A DNA stretch of 64,000 nucleotides, from assembly GCF_013409935.1 (NCBI RefSeq), contig NZ_JACCCO010000003.1, positions 992,001 through 1,056,000 on the forward strand. Direction: 5' to 3'. Source of the DNA: Streptosporangium sandarakinum. GTDB taxonomy: Bacteria; Actinomycetota; Actinomycetes; Streptosporangiales; Streptosporangiaceae. The notes under the pieces were generated by a model. It made no database searches. It was not told the origin of the DNA and was given only the letters and a program-made list of their open reading frames with translations. The position numbers and the translations under genes were made by a program. Of the stretch, positions 1-9,998 are shown one piece after another; the first letter of the stretch is position 1, and each line of letters opens with the position of its first letter.

Positions 1-728
1 GCTACGAGGCGATCGAGTGCGACGAGGCCGCCCTGCCCGGCCTCGTCGCCGGGCTCGGCCCCGAGTGGGCCGGCCTGTCGCTGACCATGCCGCTCAAGCG
101 CGCGGTGCTGCCGCTGCTGGACACGGTCTCCGAGCTCGCCGTACAGGTGGGCGGGGCCAACACCGTGGTCTTCGCCGGCGGCGCCCGCCACGGCCACAAC
201 ACCGACGTCCACGGCATCGTCCGGGCGCTCGCCGAGGCCGGGGTGGCGCCGCCCCGGTCGGCGACGATCCTCGGCGGCGGGGCCACGGCGGCCTCGGCGC
301 TGGCCGCGCTGCGCGAGCTGGGCCTCGCCGAGGCGGCCCTGGTGGTGCGCGACCCGGAGCGGGCCCGGCCGACCGCCGAGACCGCCGAGCGGCTGGAGAC
401 GGCCCTGCAGGTGCTGACCTTCGACAAGATCGGCACGGCCCTGGAGGCGGACCTGGTGGTCTCGACGCTGCCCGCGGGCGCCGCCGACGGCCTGGCGGAC
501 CTGGTGGCCGGGGTGCCCGCGCTCTTCGACGTCGTCTACGCCCCGTGGCCCACCCGCCTGGCCGCGGCCGTGGCCGCCCGGGGCGGCACGGTGGTCGGCG
601 GTTTCCCCATGCTGCTGCACCAGGCGGTCCGGCAGGTCGAGCTGATGACCGGCCGGTCCGACGTGCCGGTGGAGGCGATGCGCGCGGCGGGCGAGGCCGA
701 GATCGCCCGGCGGGCCGCCGCGGGCTGA
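1..728 (+). CDS. aroE: Shikimate 5-dehydrogenase (5'-truncated by window edge)
   Basis: The reading frame is open from base 3 with no start in the window, so the N-terminus lies upstream; about 241 residues are present. The enzyme reduces 3-dehydroshikimate with NADPH in the shikimate pathway. Visible marks are the substrate loop GLSLTMPLK with the catalytic lysine, then GGANTVV, then HNTDVHG with the conserved Asp, and a nucleotide-binding loop ILGGGATAASAL in the Rossmann half. The C-terminal GGFPMLLHQA segment matches the family end. It ends 50 bases before the candidate infC-operon promoter, so it probably belongs to an upstream transcription unit. The paralogous quinate/shikimate dehydrogenases cannot be excluded without the N-terminus. 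Confidence 0.9.
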   Translation, partial: YEAIECDEAALPGLVAGLGPEWAGLSLTMPLKRAVLPLLDTVSELAVQVGGANTVVFAGGARHGHNTDVHGIVRALAEAGVAPPRSATILGGGATAASALAALRELGLAEAALVVRDPERARPTAETAERLETALQVLTFDKIGTALEADLVVSTLPAGAADGLADLVAGVPALFDVVYAPWPTRLAAAVAARGGTVVGGFPMLLHQAVRQVELMTGRSDVPVEAMRAAGEAEIARRAAAG

Positions 729-753
729 CCGGCCCCGCCCGCTCCCGGGAAGG

Positions 754-783
754 TTCGGGCGGTCCCCGGTGTTGTGATAGAGT
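754..783 (+). promoter_or_regulatory. Candidate promoter of the infC operon
   Basis: A -10-like TAGAGT lies at 778-783 and a weak -35-like TTCGGG at 754-759, 18 bases apart. The -10 fits the actinobacterial TANNNT pattern; the -35 is poor. If used, transcription would start near 790 and leave a leader of about 270 bases before infC. Confidence 0.35.
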
Positions 784-789
784 GACTAC

Positions 790-1059
790 TCGATCGGTCC
801 GGCATGCCTGCTGGACGCGCAAGCGGAGGTTCACCTCCCACCTGGTCGGCCGAAAGGCCGGCAGGTCAAGGATCACACCGGTTGACTCCGGAGAGCCCAC
901 GGCGGCGAAGTCGATGAGCTCATGTGGCCCCGCATGCGCGACGTGCGGGGCATTTCGCGTTCCGGGCCCTCGGCCGCGGAAGGTGACTTCCCGGCACGAT
1001 CGAGTATGTGGCAGACGCCGCCGGACAAGCCGGCGGTGGATCGCGACCTAGGAGGCCCC
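790..1059 (+). promoter_or_regulatory. Structured 5' leader of infC-rpmI-rplT
   Basis: This 331-base gap after aroE has no convincing gene but several strong inverted repeats. GGAGGT (825-830) pairs with ACCTCC (833-838). ACCTG plus CGGCC (840-851) pairs with GGCCG plus CAGGT (856-866) around a GAAA tetraloop. A perfect 8-base-pair stem joins 927-934 with 944-951. The last hairpin has no T-tract. Bacterial infC operons are often autoregulated through their leaders, and this arrangement is compatible with attenuation or translational control. The mechanism is inference; only the stems are seen. Confidence 0.5.
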
Positions 1060-1677
1060 ATCAGCGCCGAGCCCCGCATCAACGACCGTATTCGTGTCCC
1101 CGAGGTCCGCCTCGTCGGCCCGAACGGCGAGCAGGTCGGCATCGTCTCCATCGGCGATGCTCTGAAGCTGGCTCAGGAGTCCGACCTCGACCTCGTGGAG
1201 GTCGCGGCTACGGCTCGCCCGCCCGTGTGCAAGCTCATGGACTACGGCAAGTTCAAGTACGAGTCCGCGATGAAGGCACGCGAGGCGCGGCGCAACCAGG
1301 CGTACACGATCATCAAGGAGATCAAGCTCCGTCCGAAGATCGACCCGCACGACTACGAGACCAAGAAGGGTCACGTGGTGCGGTTCCTCAAGGCCGGGGA
1401 CAAGGTCAAGGTCACGATCATGTTCCGTGGGCGGGAGCAGTCCCGGCCCGAGCTGGGTTTCCGGCTCCTGCAGCGACTGGCGGAGGACGTCTCGGAGCTC
1501 GGCTTCGTGGAGTCCCAGCCCAAGCAGGACGGCCGAAACATGATCATGGTGATCGGTCCGCACAAGAAGAAGGCCGAGGCCAAGGCCGAGAAGGCGGCGG
1601 CCAAGGCGCGACGTGACGAGACCTCCGAAGAGGCTCCGGCGCCCGTCGACGACGGCGCGGCCGTCCCGCAGGAGTGA
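1060..1677 (+). CDS. infC: Translation initiation factor IF-3, ATC start
   Basis: IF-3 binds the 30S subunit, prevents premature 50S joining and checks the initiator tRNA-start codon pairing. From ATC at 1060 the product is 205 residues and begins [12 protein letters not shown], which is where the family begins; AGGAGG at 1050-1055 sits four bases upstream. The frame is open back to an ATG at 922, but that start would add about 46 unrelated residues encoded by the structured leader. Rare AUU/AUC/AUA starts are a known hallmark of infC and let IF-3 repress its own translation. The N-domain covers about residues 1-75, the C-domain about 85-170, and a Lys/Ala/Glu-rich tail makes it longer than the 180-residue E. 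coli protein. It is followed by rpmI and rplT, the classical order. Confidence 0.93.
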   Translation: MSAEPRINDRIRVPEVRLVGPNGEQVGIVSIGDALKLAQESDLDLVEVAATARPPVCKLMDYGKFKYESAMKAREARRNQAYTIIKEIKLRPKIDPHDYETKKGHVVRFLKAGDKVKVTIMFRGREQSRPELGFRLLQRLAEDVSELGFVESQPKQDGRNMIMVIGPHKKKAEAKAEKAAAKARRDETSEEAPAPVDDGAAVPQE

Positions 1678-1718
1678 CTCGCACGGCCCGGACCGCCGGG
1701 CAGTCGCGGGATTAAGCC

Positions 1719-1736
1719 GAGACCGGGTCCGGTCTC
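1719..1736 (+). repeat. Palindrome between infC and rpmI
   Basis: GAGACCGG (1719-1726) and CCGGTCTC (1729-1736) form a perfect inverted repeat separated by GT in the 130-base infC-rpmI spacer. It could fold as a short hairpin in the operon mRNA, perhaps for processing or attenuation. There is no T-tract after it, so I do not call it a terminator. Confidence 0.4.
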
Positions 1737-1807
1737 GCAGTCAGGCATGCCCTTGACTCGGGTTACCGGCCCGGGACATCGGCACGATCGAGGGAGAGAC
1801 GGCTGAG

Positions 1808-2002
1808 ATGCCGAAGATGAAGACGCACAGCGGTGCGAAGAAGAGGTTCCGGCTCACCGGCACCGGCAAGATCAAGCGGCGTCGTGCCAACCGCGCGCAC
1901 TACAACGAGTGGAAGCCCTCCACCATGACGCGTCGTCTCAAGCCCGAGGTCGTGCTGTCCGACGCCGACGCCAAGAAGATCAAGAAGCTGCTCGCCAAGT
2001 AA
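1808..2002 (+). CDS. rpmI: 50S ribosomal protein L35
   Basis: This 64-residue, very basic protein begins [14 protein letters not shown], the family signature, and contains the conserved lysine/arginine run [12 protein letters not shown]35 is a late-assembling component of the 50S subunit that sits in 23S rRNA. The length is normal. A GAGGGAGAG ribosome binding site precedes the ATG. It lies between infC and rplT, the standard bacterial operon, and ends 24 bases before rplT. Confidence 0.98.
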   Translation: MPKMKTHSGAKKRFRLTGTGKIKRRRANRAHYNEWKPSTMTRRLKPEVVLSDADAKKIKKLLAK

Positions 2003-2026
2003 CGACCCCCGGGGAGATAGATAGAC

Positions 2027-2410
2027 ATGGCACGCGTGAAGCGGGCGATCAACGCCAAGAAGAAGCGCAGGGTCGTTCTCGAGCGGGCGAGCGGCTACCG
2101 GGGTCAGCGGTCGCGTCTGTACCGCAAGGCCAAGGAGCAGATGCTCCACTCGATGACCTACGCCTACCGCGACCGCAAGGACCGCAAGGGCGCCTTCCGC
2201 CGTCTCTGGATCCAGCGCATCAACGCCGCTGCCCGCCAGAACGGCATCACCTACAACCGGCTCATCCAGGGTCTGCGCCTGGCCTCCATCGAGGTCGACC
2301 GCAAGATCCTCGCCGACCTCGCGGTCAACGACGCCGCCACGTTCGCGACGCTGGTCGAGGCCGCCAAGAAGGCGCTCCCGGCCGACGTGAACGCGCCGGT
2401 CGCCGGCTGA
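2027..2410 (+). CDS. rplT: 50S ribosomal protein L20
   Basis: The 127-residue basic protein begins [15 protein letters not shown] and carries the L20 signatures [14 protein letters not shown] and [16 protein letters not shown]20 is an early-binding assembly protein of the 50S subunit; in some bacteria it also represses its own operon through the leader mRNA. The C-terminus has a short [12 protein letters not shown] extension. A long perfect hairpin follows at 2455-2484, so this is the end of the infC operon. Confidence 0.98.
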   Translation: MARVKRAINAKKKRRVVLERASGYRGQRSRLYRKAKEQMLHSMTYAYRDRKDRKGAFRRLWIQRINAAARQNGITYNRLIQGLRLASIEVDRKILADLAVNDAATFATLVEAAKKALPADVNAPVAG

Positions 2411-2454
2411 GCAACACGCCTGCCACCGGGCCGCGGCCCGGTGCCGGCGAGGGT

Positions 2455-2484
2455 GCGGCCCACAGCGATCACGCTGTGGGCCGC
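2455..2484 (+). terminator. Hairpin terminator after rplT
   Basis: A perfect 13-base-pair stem joins 2455-2467 with 2472-2484 around a four-base loop, 45 bases after the rplT stop. The sequence after it is only modestly T-rich, as is usual for high-GC actinobacteria. It separates the ribosomal protein operon from the methyltransferase gene. Confidence 0.7.
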
Positions 2485-2509
2485 GTTCGCATTCTTGGGG
2501 GATTCGAAC

Positions 2510-3358
2510 ATGGCGGGACCTTCGAACATGGCGGGATCTGAGCTGACCAACATCAAGTCGCCGCGGGTCAAGGCCGTGCGGCGGCTGACCAAGCGCGCCT
2601 TCCGGGACCGTGACCGGTCCTTCATCGCCGAGGGGCCACAGGCCGTACGCGAGGCCCTGGCACTGGACGGCGTCGTGACGCAGCTGTTCGCCACCGCAGA
2701 GGCCGAGGTCCGGCACGCCGACATCGTCGCCGCCGCCGCGGCGGCCGGCGTGCCGTCGCAGCGCGCCAGCGGCGAGGTCATGGCCGAGCTCGCCCAGACC
2801 GTCACCCCGCAGGGCCTGCTGGCCGTCTGCCGGTTCGTGCACGTCCCCCTGGACGACGCCGTCACGGCCGACGCCCGGCTGGTGGCCGTCCTGGCGCACG
2901 TCCGCGACCCGGGCAACGCCGGCACCGTGCTGCGCACCGCCGACGCCGCCGGCGCCGACGCGGTCGTCTTCACCGACGCCTCGGTCGACCCCTACAACGG
3001 CAAGTGCGTCCGGGCCAGCGCCGGCAGCCTGTTCCACCTCCCGGTGGTCACGGGGACCCCCGTGGCGCGGGCCGTGGGGCGGCTGAAGGAGCGGGGCCTG
3101 CGGGTCCTGGCGGCCGACGGCGCCGGCGAGCACACCCTCGACGACGTCGACCTGTCCGGGCCGACCGCCTGGATCTTCGGCAACGAGGCGTGGGGGCTGC
3201 CGGAGGAGATCCTGGAACTGGCCGACGACGTCGTCCGTGTCCCGATCTACGGCGGGGCCGAGAGCCTCAACCTCGCGACCGCCGCCGCGGTCTGTCTGTA
3301 CGCATCTGCCCGATCTCAGCGGGCCGGTTCCCGGAGCAGCGTCCCGAGGCTGCCGTAG
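2510..3358 (+). CDS. SpoU/TrmH-family RNA 2'-O-methyltransferase
   Basis: The product is a 282-residue member of the SPOUT superfamily that transfers a methyl group from S-adenosylmethionine to a ribose 2'-OH in rRNA or tRNA. The substrate-binding N-domain (about residues 10-95, IKSPRVKAVRRL, FIAEGPQAVREAL) precedes a knotted catalytic domain with motif 1 HVRDPGNAGTVLR (near residue 130), motif 2 SAGSLFHLPV, and motif 3 IFGNEAWGLPEE with AESLNLATAA (near 220-255). I chose ATG 2510 because GGGGG at 2497-2501 lies eight bases upstream; the frame is open back to 2441 but that would overlap the rplT terminator. The start region is an 18-base tandem duplication, giving a second ATG at 2528. Genes of this type between rplT and pheS are common in actinobacteria, some annotated tsnR; the target base cannot be told from sequence. 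Confidence 0.88.
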   Translation: MAGPSNMAGSELTNIKSPRVKAVRRLTKRAFRDRDRSFIAEGPQAVREALALDGVVTQLFATAEAEVRHADIVAAAAAAGVPSQRASGEVMAELAQTVTPQGLLAVCRFVHVPLDDAVTADARLVAVLAHVRDPGNAGTVLRTADAAGADAVVFTDASVDPYNGKCVRASAGSLFHLPVVTGTPVARAVGRLKERGLRVLAADGAGEHTLDDVDLSGPTAWIFGNEAWGLPEEILELADDVVRVPIYGGAESLNLATAAAVCLYASARSQRAGSRSSVPRLP

Positions 3359-3409
3359 GACGCGGGAAACCCGCTATTGTCGGCGGTGTAGCGTCGAGGA
3401 GGCGGGGTC

Positions 3410-4492
3410 GTGCACGGCGAACACACCGACGAACGGAGCGCTGACTCCGCCTGTGTGATCGACGTGGACGACCTCCCCGACGGCCTCGTCGTGACCGACC
3501 GGGACGGCCACGTACTGGCCGTCAACCGCGCCGCCACCCGCCTCACCGGCGTCACCCGCGACCGGGCCGTCGGACGGCACCTGCGGGACGTGTTCTCCTT
3601 CCGGGACCACGACGGGCGCGACTGGTGGAAGTGGTTCGACCCCTACGGCGGCCTGCCCAGCCGGGCCCGCCAGCCGGAGCTGCCGCTGCGCGTCCCGGGC
3701 GGGCAGGAGATGCTCGTGGCCGCCCGTCTGGTGCGCCGGCCCGAGCGGGGCGGACCGGTCGTCCGGGTGGTGATCACCCTGCGCGACGCGGGCGCCCGCG
3801 CCCGGCTGGAACGCAGCCGCGCCGACCTGGTCTCCACGGTCGCCCACGAGCTGCGTTCCCCGCTGACCAGCGTCAAGGGCTTCACCGCGACGCTGCTGGC
3901 CAAGTGGACCCGCTTCACCGACGACCAGAAGCTCGTCATGCTGGAGACGGTCAACGCCGACGCCGATCGGGTGACCCGGCTGATCACCGAGCTGCTCGAC
4001 GTCTCCCGCATCGAGTCGGGCCGCCTGGAGATCCACCGCCAGGTGGTCGACGTCCCGGCCAGGGCCCGGAAGATCATCGCCGGGCGGGTGGCCGCGGGGG
4101 AACCGGAGGACCGCTTCCGGCTGGAGGTCCGCGGCGAACTCCCCGAGACCTGGCTCGATCAGGACAAAATCGACCAGGTTCTGGCCAACCTGCTGGAAAA
4201 CGCGGTGCGCCACGGTCGCGGTACGGTGACAATAACCATCGAACCGAACGACTGGGGAGTCACCGTGTCCGTCCGCGACCAGGGTGAGGGCATCCCGCCC
4301 GAGCTGGTCACGCGCGTTTTCCGGCAGTTCTGGCGGGGCAACGCCCGCCGCCGGGGAGGCACCGGGCTCGGCCTGTTCATCGTCAAGGGCCTGATCGAGG
4401 CGCACGGCGGCACCATCTCCGTGCGGCGGGGCCCCGAGGGCGGCGCCGAGTTCCGATTTACCGTGCCCACCGGCACCCCTGACTTCGCCTGA
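3410..4492 (+). CDS. Orphan PAS-domain sensor histidine kinase, cytoplasmic
   Basis: This 360-residue protein has no membrane segment. A PAS domain (about residues 18-125, DDLPDGLVVTDRDG) is followed by a HisKA dimerisation helix with the phospho-acceptor His146 in VAHELRSPLTSVKG. The HATPase domain (about 245-355) shows the N-box VLANLLENAVRHG, the G1 box VRDQGEGIP and the G2 box GGTGLGLFIVKGL. All catalytic motifs are intact. The start is GTG 3410, with GAGGAGG at 3396-3402. No response regulator is next to it; the neighbours are the rRNA methyltransferase and pheST. The cytoplasmic PAS suggests sensing an internal cue such as redox, a small ligand or energy state, but the signal and partner are unknown. 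Confidence 0.9.
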   Translation: MHGEHTDERSADSACVIDVDDLPDGLVVTDRDGHVLAVNRAATRLTGVTRDRAVGRHLRDVFSFRDHDGRDWWKWFDPYGGLPSRARQPELPLRVPGGQEMLVAARLVRRPERGGPVVRVVITLRDAGARARLERSRADLVSTVAHELRSPLTSVKGFTATLLAKWTRFTDDQKLVMLETVNADADRVTRLITELLDVSRIESGRLEIHRQVVDVPARARKIIAGRVAAGEPEDRFRLEVRGELPETWLDQDKIDQVLANLLENAVRHGRGTVTITIEPNDWGVTVSVRDQGEGIPPELVTRVFRQFWRGNARRRGGTGLGLFIVKGLIEAHGGTISVRRGPEGGAEFRFTVPTGTPDFA

Positions 4493-4527
4493 GCGTCGAT
4501 GCAGGCCCGGTGGGCTCTCCCGACTAG

Positions 4528-5660
<1,133 letters not shown>

Positions 5661-5661
<1 letters not shown>

Positions 5662-8177
5662 TGAAGATCCCGCTCTCATGGCTGCGGGAGTACGTCGATC
5701 TCCCCGCCGTCACCGCCCACGAGGTCGCCGACGCGCTCACCCGCGCCGGCCTCAAGCTGGAGGCGATCACCTCCTACGGCCACGACATCAAGAACGTCGT
5801 GGTCGGCGAGGTGCTCGCCATCGAGGAGCTCTCCGGCTTCAAGAAGCCCATCCGGCACTGCCAGGTCGAGGTTGGGGAGGCCGCGCCGCGCGAGATCGTG
5901 TGCGGCGCGACCAACTTCCAGGCCGGCGACCGCGTCCCGGTCGCGCTGCCCGGCGCGGTGCTGCCCGGGGGCTTCGAGATCGCCTCCCGCAAGACATACG
6001 GCCGCCTCTCCGACGGCATGATCTGCTCGGAGGCCGAGCTCGGCGTGGCCGAGTCCTCGCCCGGCATCCTCGTGCTGTCGCCCGGCACCCCGATCGGCGT
6101 CGACGTGGTCGAGCTGCTCGGCCTGCGCGACGACGTGATCGAGCTGGAGATCACCCCCGACGTCGGCTACGCGCTGTCCGTCCGGGGCGTGGCGCGGGAG
6201 GCCGCGACCGCCTTCGGCGTGCCGTTCCGCGACCCGGCCGACGTCACCCCGCCCGACGGCTCCGGCCCCGCCCACCCGGCCTCCATCGCCGACCCGTCCG
6301 CCTGCGACCGCTTCGTGCTGCGCGAGGTCCGCGGCTTCGACCCGGCGGCGGAGAGCCCGCTGTGGCTGCGGGTGCGCCTGGCCCGCTCCGGCGTGCGCCC
6401 GGTCTCGCTGGCCGTCGACGTCACCAACTACGTGATGCTGGAGCTCGGCCAGCCGCTGCACGCCTTCGACGCGGCGACGCTGACCGGTGAGATCGTGGTG
6501 CGCCGGGCCGAGCCGGGGGAGACCCTGGAGACCCTCGACCACGTCGTCCGCGCGCTCCACCCCGAGGACGTCCTGATCACCGACGGCTCTGGGGTGATCT
6601 CCATGGCCGGGACGATGGGCGGCCTGAAGACCGAGATCTCCGGCGAGACCACCGACATCGTGATCGAGGCCGCGCACTTCTCGCCCAGCGGCGTCGCGCG
6701 GATGTCGCGCCGCCACAACCTCGTCAGCGAGGCGTCCAAGCGCTTCGAGCGGGGCGTCGACCGCGAGCTGCCGCTGTACGCCTCCTGGAAGGCGGCGCGG
6801 CTGCTGGCCGAGCTGGGCGGCGGCACCATCCAGCCGGGCGTCACCCACGCCGAGGCCGAGGTCGAGCCGGTCCGCGTCGCCATGCCGAGCGGCCACCCCG
6901 GCCGGGTCGCCGGGATCCCCTACGACCGTGAGACGGTCGTCCGCCGCCTGGAGCAGGTGGGCTGCACGGTCCAGGCCGGCGGCGCCGCCCCGGCCGGCGG
7001 GATCGCCGCCAGGCTCGCCGTCACCGGCGACGACATGCTGACGGTCACCCCGCCCTCCTGGCGGCCCGACCTGACCGACCCCAACGACCTCGCCGAGGAG
7101 GTCATCCGGCTGGAGGGCTATGAGAAGCTGCCCTCGGTCCTGCCGGCCGCCCCGGCGGGCGCCGGCCTCACCGAGGGTCAGCGGCTGCGCCGCAGGGTCG
7201 GCCGGGCGCTGGCCGGCGCGGGATACGTCGAGATCCTCGCCTACCCCTTCATGGGGGAGCGCGACCTGGACGCCCTGCAGCTGCCCGCGGACGACGAGCG
7301 TCGCCTGGCCGTACGGCTGGCCAACCCGCTCAGCGAGGACGAGCCGCTGATGCGGACCACCCTGCTGCCGGGGCTGCTCAGGACGCTGGTGCGCAACACG
7401 GGCCGGGGCTTCGCCGACCTCACACTGTTCGAGACGGGCCTGGTCTACCGGCCGGACCGGGAGGCCCCGGCGACCGCGCCGGTCCTCGGTGTGGACCGCA
7501 GGCCCACCGCCGAGGAGCTCGCCTCGATCGAGTCCGCGCTGCCCGACCAGCCGGTCCGGGTCGCCGCGGTGCTGGCCGGGGAGTTCGAGCGGTCCGGCTG
7601 GTGGGGCGGCGGGCGCACCGCGAGCTGGGCCGACGCCATCGAGGCGGCCCGCGTGGTGGCCCGCGAGGCCGGGGTCGAGCTGAGCGTGCGCGCCGACCGG
7701 CACGAGCCCTGGCACCCGGGCCGCTGCGCCGCCCTGTACGCCGGGGACGTCCTCGTCGGCCACGCCGGAGAGCTGCACCCGCGCGTCATCGAGGCGTACG
7801 GCCTGCCGCCGCGCACCGCCGCGATGGAGCTGGAGCTCACCCGGCTGGAGCCGCTGTCGGCCGGTCCGGTCCAGGTGTCGTCGATCTCCGCCTACCCGGT
7901 CGCCACCCAGGACGTCGCGCTCGTCGTCGCCTCCGCCACCCCGGTGGCCGAGGTGGAGGCGGCGCTGCGCGAGGGCGCGGGCGACCTGCTGGAGTCGGTC
8001 CGCCTGTTCGACGTCTACACCGGTGCCCAGGCCGGCGAGGGCAACAAGTCCCTCGCCTACGCGCTGCGGTTCCGGGCGGCGGACCGGACGCTGACCGCTG
8101 AGGAGACCACCGCCGCCCGCGACGCCGCCGTGGCGCTGGCGGCCGAGCGCACCGGGGCGCGGCTCCGCGGCGCCTGA
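5661..8177 (+). CDS. pheT: Phenylalanyl-tRNA synthetase beta subunit
   Basis: The 838-residue beta subunit provides tRNA binding and the editing site of PheRS. It begins [15 protein letters not shown], the family start. Domains in order are the EMAP-like tRNA-binding domain (about 40-150, [25 protein letters not shown]), the B3/B4 editing domain (about 210-380, with [18 protein letters not shown]), B5 (about 410-490, [20 protein letters not shown]), the catalytic-like core, and the FDX-ACB anticodon-binding domain (about 740-836, [15 protein letters not shown]). The length is normal. It overlaps pheS by one base and ends just before a strong terminator. Confidence 0.97.
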
Positions 8178-8188
8178 TCCGCGTGTCC

Positions 8189-8220
8189 GGGGTCCCGGCG
8201 GAGCCTTCCGCCGGGACCCC
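8189..8220 (+). terminator. Hairpin terminator after pheT
   Basis: A perfect 14-base-pair stem joins 8189-8202 with 8207-8220 around GCCT, 11 bases after the pheT stop. A short T/C-rich stretch follows. It should end the pheST transcript and leave the next small gene with its own promoter or read-through. Confidence 0.8.
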
Positions 8221-8262
8221 GTCTTCGGATTCGGATCCGATCCATCCGGTTCGGGAGGGACG

Positions 8263-8508
8263 ATGAGGCAGCTGCTGGTGTTCGCCGACCGCGACGACGC
8301 CGAGGAGGTCGCGGAGCTCGTCGAGGAGGGGCTGCCGCGGGCGGGCACGCCCGCCGTCGTCCGGGAGACCCTGGCCGGCGAGGACGACGCCGAGGACGCC
8401 CAGTGGGTCGTGGTCGTCGAGGTCGCGGCCGACGGCCTGACCGCGGACGAGCTGGCCCGCCTGGACACGCTCGCCGACGAGTACGGCGGCTGGCGCGAGA
8501 CGGGCTGA
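8263..8508 (+). CDS. Small acidic protein of unknown function
   Basis: An 81-residue, strongly acidic protein begins MRQLLVFADRDDAEEV and ends DEYGGWRETG. A GGGAGGGACG ribosome binding site lies just upstream of the ATG. The alternation of short hydrophobic strands (LLVFAD, WVVVVEVAA) with Asp/Glu-rich helices suggests a small alpha/beta fold. The C-terminal YGGW faintly recalls RNase E inhibitor RraB-type proteins, but the match is too slight for a call. I do not recognise the gene. It stands alone between the pheT terminator and the convergent MFS gene. Confidence 0.65.
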   Translation: MRQLLVFADRDDAEEVAELVEEGLPRAGTPAVVRETLAGEDDAEDAQWVVVVEVAADGLTADELARLDTLADEYGGWRETG

Positions 8509-8624
8509 GCAGGCCCCGGCCGGACCGCCGGTCGATTGCGGTCGCGCTCCTTGGAATCGGGTGAGACCACTCTCCACCGTGGCAGCGGGACTCCGTTCGG
8601 TGAGGGGAGTCGCCCGCCGCGACG

Positions 8625-9878
8625 TCAGGTTCCGCTGAGGGCCTCCCGGCGGGCCCGCTCCCGGAGCGCGTGCTCGTCGGTGCGGGCGTCGTATCTCCGG
8701 AACCCGGGCAGCAGCCCGGCCATCGCGACGACCGCGCCGACGCAGAGCAGGCCGCCCACCCCCAGGGAGAAGCGGGTCCCGCCGAGCTGGCCCATCAGGC
8801 TCGCCCTGGCGTTGCCGAGCATCGGACCGCTGGTGTAGGAGAGCAGCTCGATGCCGGCCAGCCGGCCGCGGAACTCGTCGGGGATGGTCTGGTTCCAGAT
8901 GGTGGACCGGAAGACGCCGCTGATCATGTCGGCCGCGCCGGCCAGGGCCAGGCAGGCGAAGATGCCCCAGACGGTCGGCATGACGGCCGCCAGCGCCACC
9001 GCGGCTCCCCACACGATCGCCGCGGCGACGACCCCCAGGCCGTGCCGGTGGACGTGGCCGGTCCAGCCGGAGGTGACGGAGGCGATCAGCGATCCGACCG
9101 CCGAGGCGGAGAAGAACAGGCCCTGCAGCTCGGGAACGCCGAGCTCGTCGGCGAGGAACGGGTACAGCGCGGTGGAGAAGGCGAAGATCATCGCGGCGAC
9201 GTCCACCAGGTAGGTGCCCATCAGGTCCGGGCGGCCCACGGCGTAGCGGACGCCCTCCACCAGCGCCCTGATCGACGCCTGGGGAGCGTCCTCGGACCGC
9301 GGGGGAGTCCTCACCGGCCAGAGCAGGACCAGCGAGCCCAGGTAGGTCGCCACGTTGATGCCGTAGGCGACGGCGAATCCGGACCAGGTGACGAGCAGGC
9401 CGCTGAGCCCGGGGGCGACGATGGCACCGAGGTTCCAGCGGAAGCTGGTCAGCGCGGCGGCCGCGGTGAGCTGGTCGTGCCTGACCACGCGGGGCGTGAG
9501 TGACTCCAGGCTGGGGCGCTGCAGGCTGCCGAGGCCCGCCGAGAGCGCGCCGACCACGTACAGCACCCAGGGATGCGGGGCGGGCAGCATCGCGTTGACC
9601 ATCAACGCCAGCACCGTGACGCAGAGCCCCGCCTCGGTGTAGAGGATGATCTTCCGCCGGTTCAGCGCGTCCGCGATCGCCCCGCCCCACAGGCCGCACA
9701 CCACCATCGGCACGAACTCGGCCACGCTGACCAGGCCGACCGCCAGGTAGGAGCCGGTGAGCGCCTTCATCTGCAGCGGCACCGCGACCAGGGTGAGGAA
9801 GCTGCCGAACATCGTGACCGCCCCCGAGCCGAAGAGCAGCCGGAAGTCACGGGAGTCACGCAGGGGCCCCAGGTCCAT
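8625..9878 (-). CDS. Major facilitator superfamily exporter (MFS_3/EntS-like)
   Basis: The protein has about twelve predicted membrane helices and the MFS loop 2-3 motif GGAIADALNRRKII. The N-terminal DLGPLRDSRDFRLLF is the usual start of MFS_3-type exporters related to enterobactin exporter EntS and macrolide efflux proteins. Second-half landmarks are SGWTGHVHRHG and FRSTIWNQTIPDEFRGRL. I chose ATG 9878 on conservation (417 residues), although no good ribosome binding site precedes it; the frame is open up to GTG 9986, 13 bases after the acyl-CoA synthetase stop. The two genes are therefore probably co-transcribed on the minus strand. Substrate unknown. Confidence 0.85.
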   Translation of the reverse strand: MDLGPLRDSRDFRLLFGSGAVTMFGSFLTLVAVPLQMKALTGSYLAVGLVSVAEFVPMVVCGLWGGAIADALNRRKIILYTEAGLCVTVLALMVNAMLPAPHPWVLYVVGALSAGLGSLQRPSLESLTPRVVRHDQLTAAAALTSFRWNLGAIVAPGLSGLLVTWSGFAVAYGINVATYLGSLVLLWPVRTPPRSEDAPQASIRALVEGVRYAVGRPDLMGTYLVDVAAMIFAFSTALYPFLADELGVPELQGLFFSASAVGSLIASVTSGWTGHVHRHGLGVVAAAIVWGAAVALAAVMPTVWGIFACLALAGAADMISGVFRSTIWNQTIPDEFRGRLAGIELLSYTSGPMLGNARASLMGQLGGTRFSLGVGGLLCVGAVVAMAGLLPGFRRYDARTDEHALRERARREALSGT

Positions 9879-9998
9879 ACTGAGGCGGCGGAGCAGCGTT
9901 CTGAGCGGTCGGTCGGGAGTCTCGGGCACGGGAACCCAGTTTCGGCGGTGACCCACGCCCCGGCAAACCATTTTCGCGCGGGTCACCGCCGGGCGGCG

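Noticed and set aside
922..1059. Extended infC start at ATG 922
   Set aside because: The extra residues are unrelated to IF-3 and cover a perfect hairpin; AGGAGG before ATC 1060 explains the start.
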